A stretch of 64,000 bases of DNA from Cohnella rhizosphaerae (GTDB taxonomy: Bacteria; Bacillota; Bacilli; Paenibacillales; Paenibacillaceae). The stretch is taken from NCBI RefSeq assembly GCF_029525575.1, contig NZ_JAPDIA010000001.1, positions 558,001 to 622,000 of the forward strand, read 5' to 3'. Both the position numbers and the translations under genes were made by a program. The notes beneath the pieces are model-generated. The model saw nothing but the letters and a program-made list of their open reading frames with translations, did not search any database and had not been told where the DNA came from. This document shows, one piece after another, positions 36,287 to 46,740 of the stretch; position 1 is the first letter of the stretch; each line of letters opens with the position of its first letter.

Positions 36287-37483
36287 CTACCGCTGCAATA
36301 TCGGGTTGGCCACGCCGACGACCTTGCCGCCGCTGACGTACACTCTGGGCACGCGGGCCGCAATCATGCAGGTCACTTCATAATTAATCGTGCCGAGCTT
36401 GTCGGCCAGCTCCTCGACCGGCAGCACCGCATCGCCCTGACGGCCGAACAAGACGACTTCCTCGTCGGGCGCCCAAGGGGGCTCCGCGGCGCCGGAAGGT
36501 CCTTCGTCCAGTCGTACCATGCACTGATCCATGCAGATCGAGCCCACGACGGGATGGCGCCGGCCTCTGACGAGCGCCTCGGCCTTGCCGGACAGCATCC
36601 GGCTGAAGCCGTCGGCGTAGCCGATCGGCAACGTGCCGATCGATTCGCGCTTCTCCGTGAAATATCTCGTGCCGTAGCTGATGCCTTCGCCGGCCTCCAG
36701 CGTCTTGACGTGCGCGAGCCGCGTGCGCAGCGACATGACCGGCGCGAGCGCAATCTCGTCGCGCCGGACTTCGTCGCTCGGATAAAGGCCGTACATGCCG
36801 ATGCCGAGGCGCAGCATGCCGCCGACCTGCGGCGGCAGATCGATGCCCGCGGCGGTGTTGCCCGCATGCACGATCGCGATGGGCAGATCCGCCCGCCGGA
36901 CATAATCGACGACCGAAGCGAAACGCTCGGCCTGCATCTCCGTGTAGCGCTTGTCGCTCTCGTCCGCTCGCGCGTAGTGCGTGTACATGCCTTCGACAGC
37001 CAGTTGCGGCAGCTTGAAGGCCCTCTCCAGAAAACGCTCGGCAGCCGGCCCCGGCAAAATCCCGAGCCTGCCCATGCCCGAATCGACTTTGACATGCGCT
37101 TTGAGCTTCGCCCCGTTTACGGGCATTCGTTCGATCGCGTCGAGTTGATCCTCGCGGTACAGCGTCACGGCGACGCCGCGCTCGCGAGCGATCGGAAAAG
37201 CGTCGGACGGCGTGAGTCCCAGCACGAGCACGGGCGTATCGATGCCCGCGTCGCGCAGTTGCAGCGCTTCGTCCAGGAAGGCGACGCCGAGATGGTCCGC
37301 GCCGGCCTCCGCGGCCGTTCGTGCGGCCCAAACCGCGCCGTGTCCGTATGCGTTGGCCTTCACCGAGGCAAGCAGCCTCGTGCCCGGCGCGAGGCGCGAC
37401 TTGAACGCGGTCACGTTGGCGCGCAGCGCGTCCAGCGAGATCGCGGCCACCGTCGGCCTGTAATATCCTTCCACGTACGTCAC
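36287..37483 (-). CDS. alr: alanine racemase
   Basis: PLP enzyme of 398 residues that makes D-alanine for peptidoglycan. PLP lysine in LLASVKANAYGHG near residue 43; catalytic Tyr in GISYGTRYF near 270; phosphate-binding NTAAGID near 210; C-terminal domain with GSICMDQCMVRLD near 320. Located upstream of ndoAI/ndoA, as in Bacillus. The start ATG is preceded by GAAGTAGGTGACG. Confidence 0.96.
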   Translation of the reverse strand: MTYVEGYYRPTVAAISLDALRANVTAFKSRLAPGTRLLASVKANAYGHGAVWAARTAAEAGADHLGVAFLDEALQLRDAGIDTPVLVLGLTPSDAFPIARERGVAVTLYREDQLDAIERMPVNGAKLKAHVKVDSGMGRLGILPGPAAERFLERAFKLPQLAVEGMYTHYARADESDKRYTEMQAERFASVVDYVRRADLPIAIVHAGNTAAGIDLPPQVGGMLRLGIGMYGLYPSDEVRRDEIALAPVMSLRTRLAHVKTLEAGEGISYGTRYFTEKRESIGTLPIGYADGFSRMLSGKAEALVRGRRHPVVGSICMDQCMVRLDEGPSGAAEPPWAPDEEVVLFGRQGDAVLPVEELADKLGTINYEVTCMIAARVPRVYVSGGKVVGVANPILQR

Positions 37484-37595
37484 CTACTTCTGCCTGAAAA
37501 CAGATTGCTGCCTAATACCGTAATGTTACCGGGCGCGGGCCTTACTGTCAACGCAAGAGCGACAGCCAAAGCTTGGCTATCCGTCTCTCTGATGC

Positions 37596-37624
37596 CAAAA
37601 AACCGGTCGTAGGACCGGCTTTTG
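37596..37624 (-). terminator. terminator after ydcC-like gene
   Basis: On the minus strand GCCGGTCCTACGACCGGTTTTTTGG: seven-pair stem, four-base loop, T run. Confidence 0.8.
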
Positions 37625-37658
37625 GCAGTAAATGAAAACGACTTAATGTTGGCGAAGG

Positions 37659-38814
37659 TTATTTGCCGGATTGATCCACGAGCGCCTGGGCGACGCGAAC
37701 CATCTCCTCGTGCGGCAGGTCGACCGTCGTCAGACGATAATCGACGCCGTCGTACGTCCAGGACAGCGACTGCGTGTCGTCTTCGGTCAGGAAGCCGACG
37801 GTGAAGCCGAGGTCGAGCGCCTTGGTCTGCGCCAGCGTCGAGACCGCGCGGTCCTTGGACTGCGACTCGACGATCGAGAAATCGTAGGTGCCGCTGTAGC
37901 GCAGCATGACCCCTTGCTGCCCGTCGCCGAGTTGCACGTCGAACGGCGCTTCCACTTGCGTCACGCCTTGCGGGAGCATAAGCGGGTCGGGCTCGATCGC
38001 GGCCATCTCGGCGACGGGTTCGGCGGCTTTGCCGTCGCTGCCGTCCGCCGGGTCTGCGGTCGCGGGATCTGCGGTCGCTGGATCTTCGGTCGCCGGGTTT
38101 GCAGTCGCCGGATCGGCGGACGCGCCCGTGCCGTCGTCCGGCAGCGCGCCGGTCGTGCTGGCGTCGCTCTTCGGCGTCGCGAGGTTCTGCTGCATGTCGA
38201 ACGCGGACTTATCGAACTTTTTGCCGAATTCGAAGCTGTCGAACTTCACGTCCACCAGCACGTTCGAGTTCGTATCCGTCACTTCGACGAGCTGCGGCGA
38301 GTAGTCGCTCTTGTCCAGCCAGATCTTCTGGCGGGCGAACGAGCCGTTCTGGTAGTTGCCGGCCATGACGTTAAAGACGTAGGAGTCCTTCTCCGCCGCG
38401 AACTGGCGCGAATTGTCGACCGTGATGCTGTGCAGCAGCGTCTGCAGCAGGTACACTTGGCCCTGGTTGTCCGGCCAGTCGCTCTGGAAGCGGTAGCTCT
38501 TATTGAGGCTCGGCGTCAGGACGAACACGCCGTCGTCGTTGCGGAGCACGATCTGCGTCACGTCGCGGCTCGCGCTCGTCAGCGCGACGCGGTAATAGTT
38601 GGGCTTCTGGTACCAGACTTCGACCTTGTAAGCCTGCGGCTGCTGCCCGGTATGCAGCGTCATGACGCCGCTCCCCCTGGTAGCTGTCCATCTTGTCCGA
38701 CAACTTGGTCAGATCCTTCACGACCGAATCGGCGTTCTTGCCCGCGCCGCATCCCGACAGCAACGTCGCGACGAGCACCAGGGCAGCCGCGATCCACGGC
38801 AGCTTGCGAAGCAT
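37659..38814 (-). CDS. ydcC: YdcC-like sporulation lipoprotein, LolA/RseB fold (frameshifted)
   Basis: Lipoprotein; the ATG at 38814 follows GAGGGGTTGATGTG. Signal peptide LPWIAAALVLVATLLSGCG with Cys near 21. The body has the outer-membrane-lipoprotein-carrier-like fold seen in YdcC/GerS-type spore proteins (YKVEVWYQKPNYYRV, VLRNDDGVFVLTPSLNKSYR). The frame breaks at five C on the plus strand (38673-38677); four restore SYQGSGVMTLHTG. A low-complexity insert of repeated PATADPAT units lies at about residues 235-265. Upstream of alr, as ydcC is in Bacillus, which supports the name. Confidence 0.85.
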
Positions 38815-38939
38815 CACATCAACCCCTCTTCGAATGGTTAGTCCATGCTTCATTCCTATGAGGGGACTTGACCGAATATGCGGACGAGATTGACGAGCCT
38901 GGATCGAAAAACGGTGAAGCAAGGCCTTGCACCTAAATG

Positions 38940-38971
38940 AAAACGGCCCTCGTCTTCGTGAACGAGGGCCG
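38940..38971 (-). terminator. terminator after the M4 peptidase gene
   Basis: On the minus strand CGGCCCTCGT and ACGAGGGCCG form a strong stem followed by TTTTC. Confidence 0.85.
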
Positions 38972-38987
38972 CTACGACTTGCCGAGC

Positions 38988-41900
38988 TTATTCGTTAATC
39001 AACTGCAGCTTCTCCAGCAGACGCTTCAGGGCGATCGTCGCCGTCGACCGACTCGCGGCCTTCGCAGGCTCGAAGCTGCCGGCGGACGACCGCTCCAGGA
39101 TGCCCGCTTCAAGCAGCGAGCGAACGTCGGCTTCCGCCCATGCCGCGATAGGATCGCCGATAATGGTCGGCGCAGACTGGGCGGCATCGCTCGCCGGCAA
39201 GCCGCCGGCAAAGGTTGCGGCACGCTTCAGCATGACCGCCATTTCCTGCCGGCTGATCACGCCGGAGGGGATAAACTTGCCGTTGCCGTAACCGGTGACA
39301 AGGCCGGCATTAACCGCCGCCGTAACCGACGGCTCGTACCAGGAACCACGTACGACGTCCGCGAATGCCGATCCGCCGGTTTGAGGCGCGAGACCCAACG
39401 CCCGGACAAGGAGGGCCGCGAACTCGGCGCGCGTCACCGCGCGATCGGGTTCGAAGCGCTGGCCAGTTCCGAGCACGAGCTTGCGCGCCGCCATCGCCTC
39501 GATGTCGCTTCTGTCCGGTCGATTCGCCAGATCGGCGAACGACTTGGAGGCGCGAACGATCGTGTACACGCTGTTGTGCGGCGTCTTGATCTCGACCGTC
39601 AGTTTGCCGTCCTGAATCCGCGCGAGCGAAGGAACAAACGTCATCGAACCGGCCGCAGCGTCGTAAGTCAGCGCCGATACGCCGTTCAGGTCAGCCGTGT
39701 CGCCGACGATAAAGCGCTTGGTCACATACGTACCGCCAAAATTCGAAACCGTCTTGCTTACGTCGCCCGATTCCAGAACGATGTCAAAGTCGAGCGCGTC
39801 GCTTAGCGACGTCAGCCCCTCACTTTTTAACAAATCTCCGACTTTACCCGCGACGGCAAGGTCGCTCTTCTGCAACTTGATTACGATCCGCAGATCGGAC
39901 GGTATCGTCTGCGAACCCCAAGCCTGCTTCAAAGAGTTGCCTGTCAACAGGCTGACGGGAAGCTCGTACTCCGCTTTGTCCGACTGAAGCACGACGACTG
40001 CTTTCGACGCTGCCGCGGTCCCCGCTATAAGGGAGGAAGCGTCCAATCGAACCGTCATCCCGTCTGCCAAGCTGGCGACCGGCAGGACAACCCTGGGAGG
40101 CGCGACCGACGAATGCTGTTTGGCGTAATCGTCGGCTTCCTTTTGAGCGGCTTTGAATGCCGCTTCCAGCTTGGCTCCTTCAGGCTGTAGCACAAGGATC
40201 GAGCGGCCCTGGCTGTCGACCTGCTTTTCGGCGTGGAGATCGCTCTCGCCAAGTCTGCCGCTCGCTGTCTTGCCGTCGTCTGCGCCAGCGGTTCCTGCAG
40301 GCGGAGCTCCGCCTCCGCCGCTACCGCCTCCTCCAACGCTACCGCTGCCACCGCTATTGCTACCGCCATCTCCACCACCGGAGCCGCTCGCCGGGAGTGG
40401 ACAAGGATGAATAGCGCTATAAACATCGCTCGCTAATATCGATGGCTGCTCTCCTGCCGTCGGGGACGCTTTTCCCGGACTTCTGGTCAGCGTCGCGCCC
40501 ATTTCGTCCGTTCGCACGTACACCATGCGACCGCCGTAACCCGGCAGTATGCCTGTTACGCTCCACCCGACCGGGTAACTCTCCGTCACCGCACGATGGT
40601 CCGTATCGTCGTATTTATTGACCGTGTGACCATTTAGCGTATAGAAACCCGTCCCGCCCGGTTCGAATGCGATATCGTCAAAGGCATCGATGGCACCTTC
40701 GTACAGCATGTCGTCCTGTTTGTTCGACGCTGCGCTGAATACCGTTCCCGCTCTGTTGAACAAGTGCTTGCCGTCCGGAGTCGCCCAAAGCGGATAGAAC
40801 ATCGGATAGTCTCCGTGATAAGGCGAACTGTAACCATGCCTGTCTGCCGTCAGGAACGTACCGGCTGCATTTATTTCAAAGGCTTCAATATCTCTTGGCG
40901 ATGAATCTGTATCGATGGCGTAGACTTTATTCAACTGAGGTACATAAGCCAGGTATGACGCCTGGCTGATCGTCCTCGAGTCAATCCGATCGCCCGTCGC
41001 TCCGTTATAAGAGGTCAAGTTTGTCCATTGGCCGGAACCGGAAGCAATAAATACGCTATTTTGCGGGGTGACGATCAAGTCGAACGGGTCGGTATCGACC
41101 GTGAACTGCTTGTCCACCGCCAGCGATTGCTCATTCAGTACGGCAAGCGCGCCCGTTTGGTCCTCTACCCACCAATAACTGCTATGCGGCCGGTCCACAA
41201 GCGCTACATACAGTTTCCCGTTCGCCGCGTACAACCGTTCCGGCTGACGGTCCATCGTCGCCTCCGCCGTTTCTCCCGTAGACAGGTTCACGGCCGCAAC
41301 CTGGTTGCTATCCTTGAAAATCGCGTAGACGATCGGCAAGGTCGGGTGCTGGATCATCTGCTTCACTTCGCCCGAGAAGCGCGCCCAATCCTGGGCACCC
41401 GACACTGCATTCATCGCCGTCCGGTTCAATGCCGTCGTGCCGGACACGGCGGCGGCCGGGTTGCCGGCCATATCGACGAGCGCGCCGGACGAAGATGCAG
41501 GCTTATAACTGAACTTGGCCACATCGCCGGCCTTGACGGGATTCGTCAGCGTCAAGACGAGATGCCTGCCTTCTACCGTCCATTGCGCGATCGGATCGTC
41601 GGACCCGTTCAGCTCCACGCGCATGAACGACATAACGGCCGTATAGGAGGCTACGACAGGCTCGTCGTACGTCAGCGTCAGCTTGTTCCCTGCCGCGCGC
41701 GCCGTACCGAGCACCGGTCCTTCCGTATCGTCCATCTGCACGTAAATGTCTGCGGCATCCGGGCGCAAGGCCATGCCTTTTGCCGAGCGGGCGTTCGCAA
41801 CGATTATTTGATAGGCTTCATTGGAAGCAAGCGGCCGGTCCAGCGTCAAATAAACGATGGATGACGATGCGCACTCCTTTTCCACCTTAAGCACTTTTGG

Positions 41901-44216
41901 CGAACTCAGGCTCGAATTCAACGGCTTAACCGTATAGCTTGCCGCATTGCCCAGCGTAGAAGTGTCCATCGCTTCATCGAAGCCAAGCACGATCATCGTC
42001 GATGAACGCGTATAGCCGCCGATCGCCTTCGGACTGGACGAATCCTTGATCGCCCGCACGGTCCAGCGCTGCTTCGATCCGTTCTGCGCGGAGACCGTGT
42101 ATACCTGCTCCGAATTGAGATTTACCTGGGCTCCGCTGGCAGGCGTTACGGTCGCGCCTTCGGATACGGTCACGCGGGGCGTCAGCGCCGACAGATCGTC
42201 GTCCGACTCCGCGTAGACGGTCACGGTGTGGCTGGCGGCATCGATAATAGCCCGCCCCCACAGCATCTCCAGGTTAAACGCCGTAATATCGTTGGCTCCC
42301 AGCGGGTCGGCGACAGCGCCGGAGACCGTCCAATCGCGGGCGGTACCGTCCTTGGCAGTCACACGAAAAACGACGGGACTCGCGTAGCTTCTCATCATTT
42401 TCGGATCCGGGCTGATCGATGCGCCAGGCGAGATGCCGATCGCAGCGGAAAGCTTCGACAGATCCGTACCGTAGGCAGCCTTAAAGATTACGGTGCCCGC
42501 TGCGGCGTCGATCGCGGCCGGGCCGAGCAAGCCCGGCACATCCAGCGATACGATCGCGTTCTCGGCGCCCGTATAGCCAAGCCCTACCGCTTCCCAAGCC
42601 GACTTCACCTTGTCGATGACGGCGGAGCGCAGCGTGTCGGACAAATCCAGATCGCCGGCAGCCAATACAAAAGCGTCGCGCGCGTCGGCGAATTGGGCCG
42701 TCGGCGTCAAATAAGAGGTCAGCGCCCCGTAAGCGATATCGCCCAGCAGCCTCCGGCCTTGGTCCTCCAGTCCCGGAATGCCGTCAATCCCTTCCGAGAT
42801 CAGATAGGCCGCGCGATTCGGAATGCCGCTATTGGTATGAACGCCCCCATTATCGTGACCGTCATCCTCCGGCAGCTTCGCATAACCGGACATGTTCGAA
42901 GGCTGGGGCGAGAGACCATCCTCAGGATGCTGAAGACTGCGCAGGAACCCGTGTCCGCCCACGATGCCGGCATCTTCGCCGATCAGCCAATCGTCGTCGT
43001 CGAACACCGCCGCAAAAATATCCGAAAAAGATTCGTTCAGCGCGCCCGACTGCCCGCTGTATTCGAGACTTGCCGTATGCTCCGTTACGGCATGCGTCAA
43101 TTCGTGCGCCACGACATCGCTCGCGCAGCTCAGACAAGCCATCGATTCGTTGCCGTCGCCGTACCAGATGACGCTGCCGTCCCAGAAGGCATTATCGATC
43201 GGCCCGGCGTTCACGACCGACAGAATCGACATTCCGTTGTCGTCGAGGCTGTTTCTGCCAAATCGATTCCGATAAAAATCGTAAACCTGTCCGGCATAAT
43301 AATGCGCGTCGATCGCTTCGGGATTCGCATTCCCGAAGTTTTGCGACAAGGCACTCACCGGCTCGTACAGATTGCTCGCATCGTACGTCTCGATCGTGCC
43401 CCATTCGATGCCCTGTTCGCTGCCGTACATCGGCTTGGTCGTGTCGACCAGATAATAGCGTTGGAACCGGTAAATTCCTTCAAGCCCTTTCAAGTCTTTC
43501 AAATACCCGTTGCCCGTTATCGCTATGCCTTCGGCAGCCGCTTCCGCGGATCGGCTCAGCTTCTTCAGCACTTCGCCGCTCCGCGCATCGATAAAGCCGT
43601 ACCATCGGCCGAGGGCCGGCTGCGACGCGCTCAATTCCACTTTGTATGCCAGCATATACGTATTTTCATCGACCGGGTAGAACAACAGCTGCGCAGTCGG
43701 CTTCGCGGCCGCGCCGATAACGGAGTCGGCCTCGGGAGCGTCTGACCGAGCGGTATCTTGCGCCGCTTGACCGATAGCCGTCCGCAGCGCGGCGATGGCG
43801 TCTTCCTCGCTCAAGACAGCGACGCTGTCAAGCGCAAGGCCCGCAAGACCGGCATCCGTCTCGTTTGTCGCAGCGTACAAATTGCGGCCGCCGTCCAAAT
43901 GGGCCGTTATGTAACTCCCGTAGACCGGGATTCCTTTGTAATACTGCTGGATGCGATAGTGCGTCTTGCCTCGCATATCGACGCTTTTCCCAACGATCTG
44001 CAGGCTGTCCGCGGCGCTCGCGATTCGTTGGCGACCCGCGCCGAAATAGGCGAGGACATCCGCATCGCTCTGCAAGCCGGTCGCGCCGGCGTTCTGCAAG
44101 CCTGATGAAGGAATAGCCGCATCGGCCTGGCGAGGTCCCATGCCCGAGATTACGAATGAAAGAAATAGAATCAAACTCAGAAAAGCAGCATTGCCCGTCG
44201 CCAAATTTTTTTTCAA
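38988..44216 (-). CDS. thermolysin-family (M4) metallopeptidase with SLH surface-anchoring domains
   Basis: 1,742 residues, secreted and cell-wall bound. Signal peptide about 1-34 (cleavage after ADA). FTP and PepSY propeptide about 50-220 (YRIQQYYKGIPVYGSYITAH). Catalytic M4 domain about 245-560: HELTHAVTEH at about 371-380 with the third zinc ligand in GALNESFSDI near 395, and NGGVHTNSGIPNRAAYL near 465. Then cadherin-like and Ig-like repeats (to about 950) and a propeller-like region (YVPQLNKVYAIDTD). A Gly/Ser-rich linker near 1345, a domain rich in KSDLAVAGKVGDLL, and three SLH domains at about 1565-1740 (FADVVRGSWYEPSV, GYGNGKFIPSGVISRQE) complete it. The complete frame contrasts with the many broken genes here. 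Confidence 0.93.
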   Translation of the reverse strand: MKKNLATGNAAFLSLILFLSFVISGMGPRQADAAIPSSGLQNAGATGLQSDADVLAYFGAGRQRIASAADSLQIVGKSVDMRGKTHYRIQQYYKGIPVYGSYITAHLDGGRNLYAATNETDAGLAGLALDSVAVLSEEDAIAALRTAIGQAAQDTARSDAPEADSVIGAAAKPTAQLLFYPVDENTYMLAYKVELSASQPALGRWYGFIDARSGEVLKKLSRSAEAAAEGIAITGNGYLKDLKGLEGIYRFQRYYLVDTTKPMYGSEQGIEWGTIETYDASNLYEPVSALSQNFGNANPEAIDAHYYAGQVYDFYRNRFGRNSLDDNGMSILSVVNAGPIDNAFWDGSVIWYGDGNESMACLSCASDVVAHELTHAVTEHTASLEYSGQSGALNESFSDIFAAVFDDDDWLIGEDAGIVGGHGFLRSLQHPEDGLSPQPSNMSGYAKLPEDDGHDNGGVHTNSGIPNRAAYLISEGIDGIPGLEDQGRRLLGDIAYGALTSYLTPTAQFADARDAFVLAAGDLDLSDTLRSAVIDKVKSAWEAVGLGYTGAENAIVSLDVPGLLGPAAIDAAAGTVIFKAAYGTDLSKLSAAIGISPGASISPDPKMMRSYASPVVFRVTAKDGTARDWTVSGAVADPLGANDITAFNLEMLWGRAIIDAASHTVTVYAESDDDLSALTPRVTVSEGATVTPASGAQVNLNSEQVYTVSAQNGSKQRWTVRAIKDSSSPKAIGGYTRSSTMIVLGFDEAMDTSTLGNAASYTVKPLNSSLSSPKVLKVEKECASSSIVYLTLDRPLASNEAYQIIVANARSAKGMALRPDAADIYVQMDDTEGPVLGTARAAGNKLTLTYDEPVVASYTAVMSFMRVELNGSDDPIAQWTVEGRHLVLTLTNPVKAGDVAKFSYKPASSSGALVDMAGNPAAAVSGTTALNRTAMNAVSGAQDWARFSGEVKQMIQHPTLPIVYAIFKDSNQVAAVNLSTGETAEATMDRQPERLYAANGKLYVALVDRPHSSYWWVEDQTGALAVLNEQSLAVDKQFTVDTDPFDLIVTPQNSVFIASGSGQWTNLTSYNGATGDRIDSRTISQASYLAYVPQLNKVYAIDTDSSPRDIEAFEINAAGTFLTADRHGYSSPYHGDYPMFYPLWATPDGKHLFNRAGTVFSAASNKQDDMLYEGAIDAFDDIAFEPGGTGFYTLNGHTVNKYDDTDHRAVTESYPVGWSVTGILPGYGGRMVYVRTDEMGATLTRSPGKASPTAGEQPSILASDVYSAIHPCPLPASGSGGGDGGSNSGGSGSVGGGGSGGGGAPPAGTAGADDGKTASGRLGESDLHAEKQVDSQGRSILVLQPEGAKLEAAFKAAQKEADDYAKQHSSVAPPRVVLPVASLADGMTVRLDASSLIAGTAAASKAVVVLQSDKAEYELPVSLLTGNSLKQAWGSQTIPSDLRIVIKLQKSDLAVAGKVGDLLKSEGLTSLSDALDFDIVLESGDVSKTVSNFGGTYVTKRFIVGDTADLNGVSALTYDAAAGSMTFVPSLARIQDGKLTVEIKTPHNSVYTIVRASKSFADLANRPDRSDIEAMAARKLVLGTGQRFEPDRAVTRAEFAALLVRALGLAPQTGGSAFADVVRGSWYEPSVTAAVNAGLVTGYGNGKFIPSGVISRQEMAVMLKRAATFAGGLPASDAAQSAPTIIGDPIAAWAEADVRSLLEAGILERSSAGSFEPAKAASRSTATIALKRLLEKLQLINE

Positions 44217-44360
44217 GCAGGCGTTCCCCTCTCCGCAATTGAAAGCCCTTGTCTTCGATACGCTAAACGAAAAAAAGTAAGCAATTCTATCTATCTCTCT
44301 AGAACTATAGGATAGGAATAAATGGATTACAACGAAAAAATTTCATTCCGTATATAAGAG

Positions 44361-44390
44361 AAAAAGCCCCGCCGTTGCGCGCGGCGGGAC
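44361..44390 (-). terminator. terminator after thrS
   Basis: On the minus strand CCCGCCGCGCGCAACGGCGGGG followed by CTTTTTC. Confidence 0.85.
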
Positions 44391-44397
44391 TCCAATA

Positions 44398-46314
44398 CTA
44401 ATCGATTAAATTTTTGGCCCTGATCTCTCTCGCAAGCCTTGCCGCCAGCGCTTCGACCGTCATCTCCTCCGCATCCCCGCTGCCCCGTTGCCTAACCGAC
44501 ACCGTGCCGCGTTCGCGCTCTTTTTCGCCGACGACGAGCATGTACGGCACCTTCGCGAGCTGCGCCTCGCGGATCTTGTAGCCGAGCTTCTCGCCACGCA
44601 GATCGGCCTCGACGCGGATGCCGGCCTCGGCCAGCTCGCGCTTGATCCGCAACGCATCGTCGGCGAACGGGTCCGAGACCGGCAGCAGCTTCGCCTGCAC
44701 GGGCGCCAGCCAGAGCGGGAACGCGCCGCCGTAGTGCTCGGTCAGCATCCCGATGAACCGGTCGATCGAGCCGTAGATCGCCCTGTGAATGACGACCGGC
44801 CGATGCTTCAGGCCATCCTCGCCGACGTACGACAGATCGAACTTGTCCGGCATCTGGTAGTCGAGCTGAATCGTGCCGCATTGCCAGCTCCGCTTCAGCG
44901 CGTCGAGGATGTGGAAGTCGATCTTCGGGCCATAGAAGGCGCCGTCGCCCTCGTTCACCTGGTACGGCAGCCTCAGGCTGTCCAGCGCGTTCTGCAATCC
45001 CCGTTCGGCCTCGTCCCACGTCTCCGCCGTCCCGAGATAGTCGTCCGGGCGCGTCGACAGCTCGATCCTGTAGTCGAAGCCGAACACGCGGTAGATCTCG
45101 TCGATCAGCGCGATCGTCCGCTTGATCTCCGCCTCGATCTGGTCCTGGCGCAAGAAAATATGGGCGTCGTCCTGGCAAAACGTGCGCACCCGCATCATCC
45201 CGTTCAAGGCGCCGGAAAACTCGTGCCGGTGCACCTGGCCGAACTCGGACAGCCGGATCGGCAGCTCGCGGTAGGAGCGCAGCTCGTTTTTGTAGATCAG
45301 CATATGACCCGGGCAGTTCATCGGCTTCAGCGCGAATTTCGTGTCGTCCACCTGCGTGAAGTACATATTGTCTTTGTAATGATCCCAATGTCCCGATTGC
45401 TCCCAGATGCGGTTGTTCATCATGAACGGCGTGCGAACTTCGTCGTAGTCCCGCTTGCCCTGGATCTCGCGCGAGAAGTTCTCGAGCTCGGTCCGGATCG
45501 TCATCCCCTTCGGCAGGTAGAACGGCATGCCCGGCGCTTCCTCGGAGAACATGAACAGCTCGAGCTCCTTGCCGAGCTTGCGGTGATCCCGCTTCTTGGC
45601 TTCCTCCAGCATGCGCAGATGCTCGTTCAGATCGGCTTCCTTGGGAAAAGCAGTGCCGTAAATGCGCTGCAGCATTTTGTTTTTCGCGTCGCCCCGCCAA
45701 TAAGCGCCGGCCACGCTCATCAGCTTGAACGCCCTGATGCGCCCCGTCGACGGCAGATGCGGTCCCCGGCACAGGTCGGCGAATTCACCTTGCTCGTAGA
45801 CCGTAATGACGGCTTCCGCCGGCAGATCCCGGATCAGCTCCAGCTTCAGCGGGTCCGCGGCAAACCGCGCCGCAGCCTCTTCCCGGCTCACCTCGTGGCG
45901 GACGATCGGCAGGTCCTCCGCGGCGATCCGCGCCATCTCGCGTTCGATGTCGGCCAGGTCGCTCTCCGTCAACGATCGTTCCAGATCGATGTCATAATAG
46001 AAGCCGTCCCGAATAACGGGCCCGATTCCCAGCTTGACCGCGTCCGCGCCGCCGTATAAGCGACGAATCGCCTGAGCCATCAAATGCGCCGCGCTATGGC
46101 GGTAAACGACGATTCCATCGGGGTCGTCAAGCGTCAAAATCTCGACCTGCGCATCGCCTTCGATCGGCGTGCCGAGGTCGACCGGCTTGCCGTCGATCTT
46201 GCCTGCGATCGCCCGTTTGCGGAGGCTCGGCCCGATAATCCCGGCCAGCTCGCCGACGGTCGTGCCGCCGACCACCTCTCGTTTTTTTCCGTCAGCCAAC
46301 GTTACCTTTACCAT
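44398..46314 (-). CDS. thrS: threonyl-tRNA synthetase
   Basis: 638 residues from the ATG at 46314, which has AAGGAGG just upstream; a longer frame to 46359 lacks support. Domains: TGS about 1-62, editing domain with HSAAHLMAQAIRRLYG (HxxxH) near 73 and the distal zinc-type motif CRGPHLPSTG near 180; class II catalytic core with motif 2 RVRTFCQDDAHIF near 375 and zinc ligands in NCPGHMLIY, HRHEFSGALNG and YRAIYGSIDRF-like segments (as read VIHRAIYGSIDRFIG near 510); C-terminal anticodon-binding domain. Charges tRNA-Thr. Controlled by the T-box leader just upstream. Confidence 0.97.
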   Translation of the reverse strand: MVKVTLADGKKREVVGGTTVGELAGIIGPSLRKRAIAGKIDGKPVDLGTPIEGDAQVEILTLDDPDGIVVYRHSAAHLMAQAIRRLYGGADAVKLGIGPVIRDGFYYDIDLERSLTESDLADIEREMARIAAEDLPIVRHEVSREEAAARFAADPLKLELIRDLPAEAVITVYEQGEFADLCRGPHLPSTGRIRAFKLMSVAGAYWRGDAKNKMLQRIYGTAFPKEADLNEHLRMLEEAKKRDHRKLGKELELFMFSEEAPGMPFYLPKGMTIRTELENFSREIQGKRDYDEVRTPFMMNNRIWEQSGHWDHYKDNMYFTQVDDTKFALKPMNCPGHMLIYKNELRSYRELPIRLSEFGQVHRHEFSGALNGMMRVRTFCQDDAHIFLRQDQIEAEIKRTIALIDEIYRVFGFDYRIELSTRPDDYLGTAETWDEAERGLQNALDSLRLPYQVNEGDGAFYGPKIDFHILDALKRSWQCGTIQLDYQMPDKFDLSYVGEDGLKHRPVVIHRAIYGSIDRFIGMLTEHYGGAFPLWLAPVQAKLLPVSDPFADDALRIKRELAEAGIRVEADLRGEKLGYKIREAQLAKVPYMLVVGEKERERGTVSVRQRGSGDAEEMTVEALAARLAREIRAKNLID

Positions 46315-46343
46315 TGCACAAGCCTCCTTAAGATGTATTTGAA

Positions 46344-46664
46344 CGCAAAAAAAACGCACATCCCCCCCAAGGGACGAGTGCGTTCAGCTCGTGGTTCCAC
46401 CCTAATTCGACCTGCGCCGCACACGCGTCGGCAGCATGCCGACCCATGACGGGCAAAGTCCTCATCGGTATCCGGTAACGGGGATAAGACGGTATCGCCT
46501 ACTGACGCGGCGCCGGGCGGCGGCACGCGATTTCGACGCTACGGCTGCAAAGGGGTAATCCGCTTCCGGTATCCGCAGAGGCTCGCACCTTGCACCTCTT
46601 TCTCTGGCCGGTCCTTGAAGGGGATCTTGTCTTTGGTCGTCGCCTGAATAGCTGGGATTGCTTG
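46344..46664 (-). promoter_or_regulatory. T-box riboswitch leader of thrS
   Basis: On the minus strand the T-box sequence AGGGTGGAACCACGAGC is at 46387-46403. It is followed by a terminator hairpin (AACGCAC...GTGCGTT plus eight T) at 46344-46386, ending 30 bases before the thrS start. About 260 bases upstream form the stem I-III region. Uncharged tRNA-Thr would pair with the TGGA bulge and prevent termination. Confidence 0.93.
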
Positions 46665-46670
46665 GCGTTA

Positions 46671-46699
46671 ATTATAGGCCTCAAAGCGCTCCGGGTCAA
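46671..46699 (-). promoter_or_regulatory. sigma-A promoter for the thrS leader
   Basis: On the minus strand TTGACC (46694-46699), 17-bp spacer, TATAAT (46671-46676). A near-consensus promoter at the start of the T-box leader. Confidence 0.88.
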
Positions 46700-46740
46700 C
46701 CGTCCGTCTGCGGCCATTTCTGTCTGCCCCTCGACAAAGT

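Noticed and set aside
44398-46359. thrS start at 46359
   Set aside because: It would place the start just after the T-box terminator without an SD; the ATG at 46314 has AAGGAGG and begins with the usual MVKVTL.
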